Below, one piece after another: positions 43,701-48,448 of a stretch of 48,448 nt of DNA; within the stretch, counting starts at the first letter, position 1; the number at the start of each line of letters is the position of its first letter. Source of the stretch: Parvicella sp963922585 (GTDB lineage: Bacteria > Bacteroidota > Bacteroidia > Flavobacteriales_D > Parvicellaceae); NCBI GenBank assembly GCA_963922585.1, contig CAWUIK010000013.1, positions 1-48,448 on the forward strand, read 5' to 3'. The translations under genes were made by a program, and so were the position numbers. The notes under the pieces are model-generated. The model was not told where the DNA came from, did no database searches, and was given only the letters and a program-made list of their open reading frames with translations.

Positions 43701-44864
43701 TATTGGGACAATATATTGGGAGCTTCTCTAAATAACGTTACGCCTGTGGTCACAACAACTTATGATGTGTACGCCTTGGATGCTAATGGATGCTCTTCAG
43801 ATACTAATCAAATTGTCATAGATTTATTAGAGCCTTTAACTATAACTACCAATTTATTGGATTCTATTTGTTTGGGAGAGAACATTGATATTTCTGCGGT
43901 GGCTGCTGGAGGAGATGGAAATTATAGTTACAACTGGACCAATAATGATGGAACAGGATGGACGGCCAATGGACAAATGGTTAATGTTTCACCAACTACT
44001 ACTACGGAATATTATCTCACGTTAACAGACGGTTGTACAACTCCCGCAGCAAATGAAACAGTGACTATTCAAGTCAATGATATTCCTACTGCAAGCTTTA
44101 CAGCAGATACTCTTCAAGGTTGTTACCCTCTTATAGTAACTTTTGAAAATACTTCAATAGGGAATCTGGCCAACAATTGCACCTGGACTATTAATGGTGA
44201 AACTATTAATGGCTGTGGCAACCAAAGTTATACTTTTGATGAGGTTGGATGTTACGATGTGTCATTATCTGTAACCAGCACGTCAGGATGTGCCAATGCG
44301 GATACGCAAACCAACTTGGTTTGTGTATATGAGTATCCAGTTGCCTATTTTGAACCAAGTAGCGAAGTAGTAAGTATTTTTAATCCGAGCATTAACTTTA
44401 CCAATTTATCTACTGATAACTACAGCAATGACTGGTTAATCATAAATGTGGATGAATTCACTTCTGTAGATGTTGACTATACTTACCCAGAAGTTGCGGG
44501 AATGTATGATAATTGTTTGACGGTAACCAATCAGTATGGATGTACCAATACCTATTGTCAAGAAATTGAAGTGGAAGATGAAATGACGCTTTATGTTCCC
44601 AATGCTTTCACACCAGATGGCAACGGAGACAATGAAGAGTTTTTCGTTGTCATTAATCAAGATTTATTGGATGAATTTGAACTGTTGATTTTCAATAGAT
44701 GGGGCCAAATGATATTAAAGAGCACTAGTCCATCTACTCGATGGGATGGTACGTATCAGGGACAAAACTCACCTGAAGATGTTTACGTTTGGGTGGTTCG
44801 ATATAAACAATTGGGGAAAACAGGTTCTATCGAAAAAAGAGGTCATGTCAGTTTGATAAGGTGA
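40758..44864 (+). CDS. T9SS-secreted PKD-domain protein with type B (gliding-motility-associated) sorting domain
   Basis: ATG 40758 gives 1368 residues starting with a signal peptide (LFLILLFFSFNFEMIGAC); an earlier in-frame ATG at 40662 lies inside the previous gene and is rejected. Two ~100-residue related modules open the protein, followed by two larger diverged modules starting near residues 236 (CGTCTNPDC) and 517 (CGDCAAPTC), each with a YNPEWTGL/FNPEWTGL motif. Ig-like and PKD-like domains follow (ASFTADTLQGCYPLIVTFEN). The C-terminus LYVPNAFTPDGNGDNEEF...ELLIFNRWGQMIL...WDGTYQGQ is a type B sorting domain, known to send proteins through T9SS, often onto the cell surface (as with SprB). 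Confidence 0.88.
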   Translation: MGRVLFLILLFFSFNFEMIGACDFTTTQSVVITPDGNHNAAPGYVQVYVLTDINGVIVATSTTGDFGVQNFGSYDAYAFNYEIANAPAILPAVGINIASINDGCTNFSAPLNLTVCESSALTACEDSGDDIVIALSPDYNMDATYNQVLVIVDDASGQILFVSTANAATGTVNYTTSASGDLPNGNYTVYAVNYENTSTLASLGLIVGNAWAGTFGIACADASAGTAIQVDLCTVICGTCTNPDCLIAGPYPDYNTAAAGPNHCSQINDMSATPINGTTFTSYHQLTSSATGTVGVVISVGVNAIVGGTPCPVTRVATLYPIGGPCTGATAITFTTTTANGSPFYNPEWTGLLPNTDYVLEVTFSVPAGCEMVDHCESFYAPSCNNAIGTVTVTGGTNVGANEYDLTDCETIDFSVSGQNLGEGIQYGWAVFNCAPTLPLTNAELQDLTSNPCYVGSDYGTTTSDVDAGGVSGTIPGDYTQLWILPYISEAADQPDANNNGCYAVGTPVQINYIPPTCGDCAAPTCAADNVGTFANRTYNLCNDPCADLNNMTYVTYHTITTDANGNVGVVQTVSAGCNVTRTAVLRDATNSCTAADIPANIANANGVGSGFNPEWTGLAPNTNYTLIITTIIPTGCNYDYACVDFYGMPQCGADAGTTTALTSNSTNNDYVLCWGESIDFTTTGFVLPGINLTGNEAFGYAVYTDPMPGTSPNSSDADFVEYLIGTGANASLTITNDGSYTPPFINNLDQTLYFYPITMDDGVGQDYDVNGDNCFDVGQVITVTFLNEITVNITQDCLNDASVYAIDGGYLEFFAGNYNVTNLGDGQLSTATVNAAGGNTSVTTLIPGNNHYIDIVDDNGCTLTTLPQLYPVDLFFDSINFTNPTCSYLCDGEVSIYANNATQYSVNNSPLQANNVFNNICSGVITVTIEDNGCVVDSSIIITAPTPVTIVNSADNVICIGATEPLTANASGGTGPNYDYYWDNILGASLNNVTPVVTTTYDVYALDANGCSSDTNQIVIDLLEPLTITTNLLDSICLGENIDISAVAAGGDGNYSYNWTNNDGTGWTANGQMVNVSPTTTTEYYLTLTDGCTTPAANETVTIQVNDIPTASFTADTLQGCYPLIVTFENTSIGNLANNCTWTINGETINGCGNQSYTFDEVGCYDVSLSVTSTSGCANADTQTNLVCVYEYPVAYFEPSSEVVSIFNPSINFTNLSTDNYSNDWLIINVDEFTSVDVDYTYPEVAGMYDNCLTVTNQYGCTNTYCQEIEVEDEMTLYVPNAFTPDGNGDNEEFFVVINQDLLDEFELLIFNRWGQMILKSTSPSTRWDGTYQGQNSPEDVYVWVVRYKQLGKTGSIEKRGHVSLIR

Positions 44865-44872
44865 TTATCAAA
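44852..44872. repeat. 8-bp inverted repeat spanning two convergent stop codons
   Basis: TTTGATAA (44852-44859) and TTATCAAA (44865-44872) pair around a 5-base loop. The + gene stop (44862-44864) lies in the loop and the - gene stop (44868-44870) in the second arm. Only three bases separate the two genes. No T-run follows on either strand. Confidence 0.45.
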
Positions 44873-46361
44873 AATCTCTAAGCGCCTTTTTGGTAAGTTT
44901 GGAAATAGCCCAATATTCAAAATCAAAATAACTAAAAGGTATTTGTTCATTTGGATCTTTCTTATGAGATTGCATTGCATGCTGCAACTGTTCTAAATCT
45001 GCTTTTAAAACTTCGTTATTCGTATCCTTATTTCGTCCAGAGATGAATTTGATTAATTCGTTTTCCACTTTGAAAAGCCTTTTCTTGGATTTGAAATAAT
45101 TGAATGTATTTTTGGTAAGATATTCTATTGTAAAGTCATTCTTCAGTTCGTAATGAATGAGCAGATTGAGCAACCTAATTACTGATAAAAGGTCTTTTCT
45201 CACCGTTATGCTTGAGTCATTAATAACGTTGTTGGAATATCTTAAGGCCGCTCTGTAGTCCGCTATAACGAAGTAATACTTACTCATTAAGAAGTAGAAT
45301 TCGTATAAATGTACCGTAGCAATGTTATTTTTAAATTTGATAAAGTCTTGATTTAAATCATCCACCAAATATTTGGCTGCAGCAAAATCATCCATTTTCA
45401 AGTAGATATCTAACTTCAGATTAGTGGAGTAAAAGAAGACACGAGCTCCAAGATTATGAGAGTTAGCAATGCCAAACTCTGTTTTTAATTTCTCTAATTT
45501 TTCAGTAATTTCCAATGCCTTTGAAAAGTCTTTGTTTTTCAAATAGGCATTCGCTGTATTGTATAAAGACGCTATGTATCCAATTGTAGAAAATTCAATT
45601 AATGCAATATTTTCTTCGTAAAGATCATTCATTTTAACCGAAAGAGATATCATTTTGTCTAAGTCATTTATGAAAAAAGCATACGTGAGATTTAACCCTA
45701 ATAGGTACATCTCAGCTCTTTTAGATTGAGGGAATTTAGGATTATTTATCTCCTTATGATCTACATAACTTTTTAGAATTTGACCTTCTTCATCGGTACG
45801 CGCATAGCCTAAGTTCCATTGTTCATGGTAGGCCTTCATTGTATGAGATTGAATATCTCTGAAATTGGAAAGTTTGCCATGAAACACTTTTGAATCTTCT
45901 ATTAACTCTATTACTTCTTGATATTTGAATTGTTTAGATAACAGTTCAATGAGTATTTCATTGATTGAAAGGATATGAGCAAAAAGTTCTTTTTCCTTGG
46001 CAATAACTAATACTTTTCTGCAAAGTTTTTCTGCTTGGCTATATAATCCTTTGTGATATAAAATCTCAATACTTTGGAGGAGTGAATATATCTTTGTTTT
46101 TGAATTTAAATCCAAATGAAAAGCATTTAGAGATTTTAAAATTAACTTATGGAGATAATTTTTTTCTGCAGATAAATTTTTGACAAAAGGCTTTTTTATA
46201 AGTATTTCTTCATCATAAAATTCCATTTTATCTATGGTGTCAAAAAGTTGTACGTAATCATTTTTATCTCCAATCACATGTTTTGAAGAAAAGATTTTAA
46301 AATACCTTTTTTCAGACATTGTCATTGAATGTATAAGATCAAATAATTCTAATTTTACCAT
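44868..46361 (-). CDS. Cytoplasmic helical-repeat (TPR-like) protein, function unknown
   Basis: From ATG 46361 the protein has 497 residues, starting MVKLELFDLIHSMTMSEKRYFKIF. The rest is almost wholly alpha-helical with TPR-like pairs, such as GLYSQAEKLCRKVLVIAKEKEL, YLKNKDFSKALEITEKLEKL and ADYRAALRYSNNVINDSS. No signal peptide, membrane segment or catalytic motif is present. I recall similar starts (ELFxLIxSLxxxEKRYFK) in uncharacterised Bacteroidota proteins. Upstream in-frame ATG 46394 would add 11 residues; I prefer 46361 because it begins at the conserved part and has a TAAATTTA box 11 bases before it. It is flanked by large secreted-protein genes. Confidence 0.75.
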   Translation of the reverse strand: MVKLELFDLIHSMTMSEKRYFKIFSSKHVIGDKNDYVQLFDTIDKMEFYDEEILIKKPFVKNLSAEKNYLHKLILKSLNAFHLDLNSKTKIYSLLQSIEILYHKGLYSQAEKLCRKVLVIAKEKELFAHILSINEILIELLSKQFKYQEVIELIEDSKVFHGKLSNFRDIQSHTMKAYHEQWNLGYARTDEEGQILKSYVDHKEINNPKFPQSKRAEMYLLGLNLTYAFFINDLDKMISLSVKMNDLYEENIALIEFSTIGYIASLYNTANAYLKNKDFSKALEITEKLEKLKTEFGIANSHNLGARVFFYSTNLKLDIYLKMDDFAAAKYLVDDLNQDFIKFKNNIATVHLYEFYFLMSKYYFVIADYRAALRYSNNVINDSSITVRKDLLSVIRLLNLLIHYELKNDFTIEYLTKNTFNYFKSKKRLFKVENELIKFISGRNKDTNNEVLKADLEQLQHAMQSHKKDPNEQIPFSYFDFEYWAISKLTKKALRDF

Positions 46362-46409
46362 ATCAGACTTTTTAAATTTATCGTAAAAATACATCAATTT
46401 AATTAATAT

Positions 46410-46439
46410 TTTGTATATTTTTACTTAGCATTATCTTTA
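46410..46439 (+). promoter_or_regulatory. Candidate promoter of the 46454 gene
   Basis: A TTTG at 46410-46413 and TATCTTTA at 46432-46439 are separated by 18 bases, close to the Bacteroidota TTTG / TAnnTTTG arrangement, with one mismatch in the -7 box. The ATG at 46454 follows after 14 bases. This is the best two-box promoter in the window. Confidence 0.5.
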
Positions 46440-46453
46440 AAATCAAACATAGG

Positions 46454-48448
46454 ATGAAATTTGCGATTATAATATTATTGTTTTTTGGGTTTATTAGCAA
46501 CTCTTTGAAAGCTACAACCTATTATGTGAATGATAATTCTTTAGTCAACGATATTTACACGACAGCAATTGGAAATAATGCAAATACTGGCCTAACCCCT
46601 GCAGATCCTTTTGCTGATTTAGCTACAGCAATTTCAATGGTTGTTTCTGGAGATGTAATACTTGTAGATGCCGGGAATTACGATGATATCAACCTTGTTT
46701 TGCCTGCAGGTTTAAACAATATCACCATTACTGGCGCAAGTGTTTCTACTACTATTTTTGATGGAACTGTAGGTAGTGGGATTTTTCTTTTTATGACAAT
46801 TCGTGGTGATGATATTCTTATCGAGAACTTAACAATAACAGAGTACGACAATGCTGGAGCAATTGATATCATTAGTGGTTCTGCTTCTGATTCTACAGAT
46901 GTGAGATTTAATAATTGTTATTTCTATAGAAACGAAACGTTTGCAAGTTTTAGCGCTACTCCACAAGGAGGTGCTGTGTATATTGCAACTGGAGCGGGCA
47001 ATCTTCCTGCTGTAGTATCTTTTTACCATTGTCAATTGGGTGATAATTTATCAGAACAAAGTGCTGGTGGTGGAGCAATTTACATTGAAGGTAGATCAAG
47101 ATTATACATGTATGGCAGTAGAATGACCTGCAATAATTCAAGAGCAATACTTACTACTTATGAAGGCGGTACCATACTTTTTCAAAATGCCTATGGCGAA
47201 TTAGATAGTTGCTATATTTCAGGCAGTAAAGTAATTAACCAACAAGGAGGAGCTATTAGAGGAATCAACAGTACAGCTAGATTAACAATAAACCTTAAGA
47301 ACACTATTTTTACAGAGAATACTGGTCGTCAGGGAGCAGCTGTTTTTATGGAGGACAACTTGAATTGTAATTTTATCAATTGTTTGGTTTATGCAAATAC
47401 AGTAACTGGTGGTTTTGGAGATGGAGGATCAATCAATTGTTTGGGTGCCGTGAATATGTCTATCGTTAATTCAACCATTGCTGATAATCTTTCTTCTCAC
47501 GCTTCGGATGGTGGTGGTCTTGCCAATGAAGGTTCTGGAACCTATAATGTTTTTAATTCTATTATTTGGAACAATCAAGTTTCTAATATCAGAACGGCCA
47601 ATATAACTGCTACTTACTCTGATATTGAACCTGTCAACGCTAATCATTCTGGAACTACAGGAAATATTTTCACTGACCCTTTGTTTGTAGGGGGTAATGA
47701 TTATACGTTACAAATATCTTCTCCTTGTATCAATGCTGGGGATGTAATAGGCGCTCCTACAAATGATTTAACCAACTTTACTCGTGTGGGTAATCCAGAC
47801 ATGGGCGCTTTTGAATCTGGAGCAACAATCCCTTCTACAAGTACAATTTGTACTTTGTTTTTAATTTGTAATCCGCCTACTGTTTTAGCACTAACTGCTG
47901 ATAATTTGAATATTTGTGATGGAACTTCTACCAATATTACGATTGCGAATTCCGAAAATGGAGTGTATTATCAACTCGTTAATGATTTAACTTCTTCAAA
48001 TGTAGGTAGTCCAGTAATAGGTAATGGAGGTACTATTTCATTTTCAACTGGTAATTTAAATGCCGATACAGATTTTAGTGTAACGGCTTATGAACCTACT
48101 TTTCCTTCTTGTACTTCTACACTTGGTCCCATATCTATAAATGTCGCACCTAATGTAACTCCGACTTTCTCTTTTGGAACTTCTTCAACTGTTTGTTCAA
48201 ATGGTTCTGTTCCTACTTTACCAACAACATCATCAAATGGAATTACAGGAACTTGGTCGCCTAGTTCTGTGAGTAGTACAACTTCAAATACTTATACTTT
48301 TACTCCAACTGCTGGGCTTTGCGCTACAACTGCAACTTTCACTCAAACGATTAATCCATTACCATTAGTGACGGTATCTAGCAATGCAATATGTGAAGAA
48401 GGAAGTTTGACATTAACACCAACAACAGGCGGAACTTGGACGAGTAAC
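46454..48448 (+). CDS. Secreted beta-helix-type protein, 3' end outside the window
   Basis: An ORF from ATG 46454 stays open for 665 codons to the window edge. It begins with a signal peptide (FAIIILLFFGFISNSLKA) and TTYYVNDNS...GLTPADPFADLATAI, the usual start of right-handed beta-helix (pectate-lyase-like, DUF1565-type) secreted proteins. Short repeating units follow, such as GGAVYIATGAG, GGGAIYIEGRSR and QGGAIRGINS, up to about residue 455 (INAGDVIGAPTND...PDMGAFESG). From there come Ig-like repeats of the kind that precede T9SS sorting domains (GTWSPSSVSSTTSNTYTFTP). The sorting domain is expected beyond the window. A surface or adhesion role is inference. Confidence 0.82.
   Translation, partial: MKFAIIILLFFGFISNSLKATTYYVNDNSLVNDIYTTAIGNNANTGLTPADPFADLATAISMVVSGDVILVDAGNYDDINLVLPAGLNNITITGASVSTTIFDGTVGSGIFLFMTIRGDDILIENLTITEYDNAGAIDIISGSASDSTDVRFNNCYFYRNETFASFSATPQGGAVYIATGAGNLPAVVSFYHCQLGDNLSEQSAGGGAIYIEGRSRLYMYGSRMTCNNSRAILTTYEGGTILFQNAYGELDSCYISGSKVINQQGGAIRGINSTARLTINLKNTIFTENTGRQGAAVFMEDNLNCNFINCLVYANTVTGGFGDGGSINCLGAVNMSIVNSTIADNLSSHASDGGGLANEGSGTYNVFNSIIWNNQVSNIRTANITATYSDIEPVNANHSGTTGNIFTDPLFVGGNDYTLQISSPCINAGDVIGAPTNDLTNFTRVGNPDMGAFESGATIPSTSTICTLFLICNPPTVLALTADNLNICDGTSTNITIANSENGVYYQLVNDLTSSNVGSPVIGNGGTISFSTGNLNADTDFSVTAYEPTFPSCTSTLGPISINVAPNVTPTFSFGTSSTVCSNGSVPTLPTTSSNGITGTWSPSSVSSTTSNTYTFTPTAGLCATTATFTQTINPLPLVTVSSNAICEEGSLTLTPTTGGTWTSN

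Noticed and set aside
1..48448. tRNA, rRNA, CRISPR arrays, insertion sequences, phage or integrase genes
   Set aside because: None was seen on reading both strands; no transposase motif, cloverleaf with CCA-like end or regularly spaced repeat was found. Small RNAs without strong structure could be missed.

Overview
The window looks like chromosomal DNA of an AT-rich member of the Bacteroidota, probably Flavobacteriales or a close relative; the genus cannot be fixed from sequence alone. The evidence is a complete alternative complex III / cytochrome oxidase operon in Bacteroidota order, several secreted proteins with type IX secretion (T9SS) C-terminal sorting domains, promoter-like TAnnTTTG boxes, and starts without Shine-Dalgarno sequences. 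I saw no tRNA, rRNA, CRISPR array, insertion sequence or phage gene.

Region 1 (1-11679) is a respiratory operon, all on the + strand: the end of actA, then actB, actC, actD, actE, actF, coxB (subunit II) and coxA (subunit I). It closes with a strong hairpin terminator directly after coxA. Together these genes encode a quinol-oxidising complex passing electrons through c-type hemes to an A1-type heme-copper oxidase. No subunit III or heme O synthase follows.

Region 2 (11680-19347) is accessory. It holds a small exported protein, an exported-protein gene broken by one in-frame TAA, a decayed gene remnant on the - strand, and a 1609-residue exported protein with WD40-like repeats, a caspase-like protease domain and an EF-hand-like loop. 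The remnant lies directly downstream of the caspase gene on the same strand and may be its lost operon partner.

Region 3 (19348-26380) is mixed: dxs (isoprenoid precursor synthesis, TTG start), an omega-amidase-type nitrilase, an exported MORN-repeat protein, a short-chain dehydrogenase-like gene paired with a TIGR03643/DUF2805 gene, and a three-gene cluster of two exported unknowns plus a DoxX-like membrane protein.

Region 4 (26475-34181) is the isoleucine/valine operon ilvE-ilvD-ilvB-ilvN-ilvC-ilvA. In front of it is what reads as a complete ribosome-mediated attenuator: a 16-codon leader peptide rich in Ile plus Leu and Val codons, an antiterminator pairing that starts at the leader stop codon, and a terminator hairpin with a T-run. 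This is the most informative regulatory element in the window.

Region 5 (34268-48448) is dominated by large secreted proteins: a reelin/CUB/FnIII-like protein with a type A sorting domain, an FG-GAP repeat protein with a type A sorting domain, a repeat protein with no sorting domain, a 1368-residue PKD protein with a type B (gliding-motility-associated) sorting domain, and the first 665 codons of a beta-helix-type protein that runs off the edge. One cytoplasmic helical-repeat protein sits among them.
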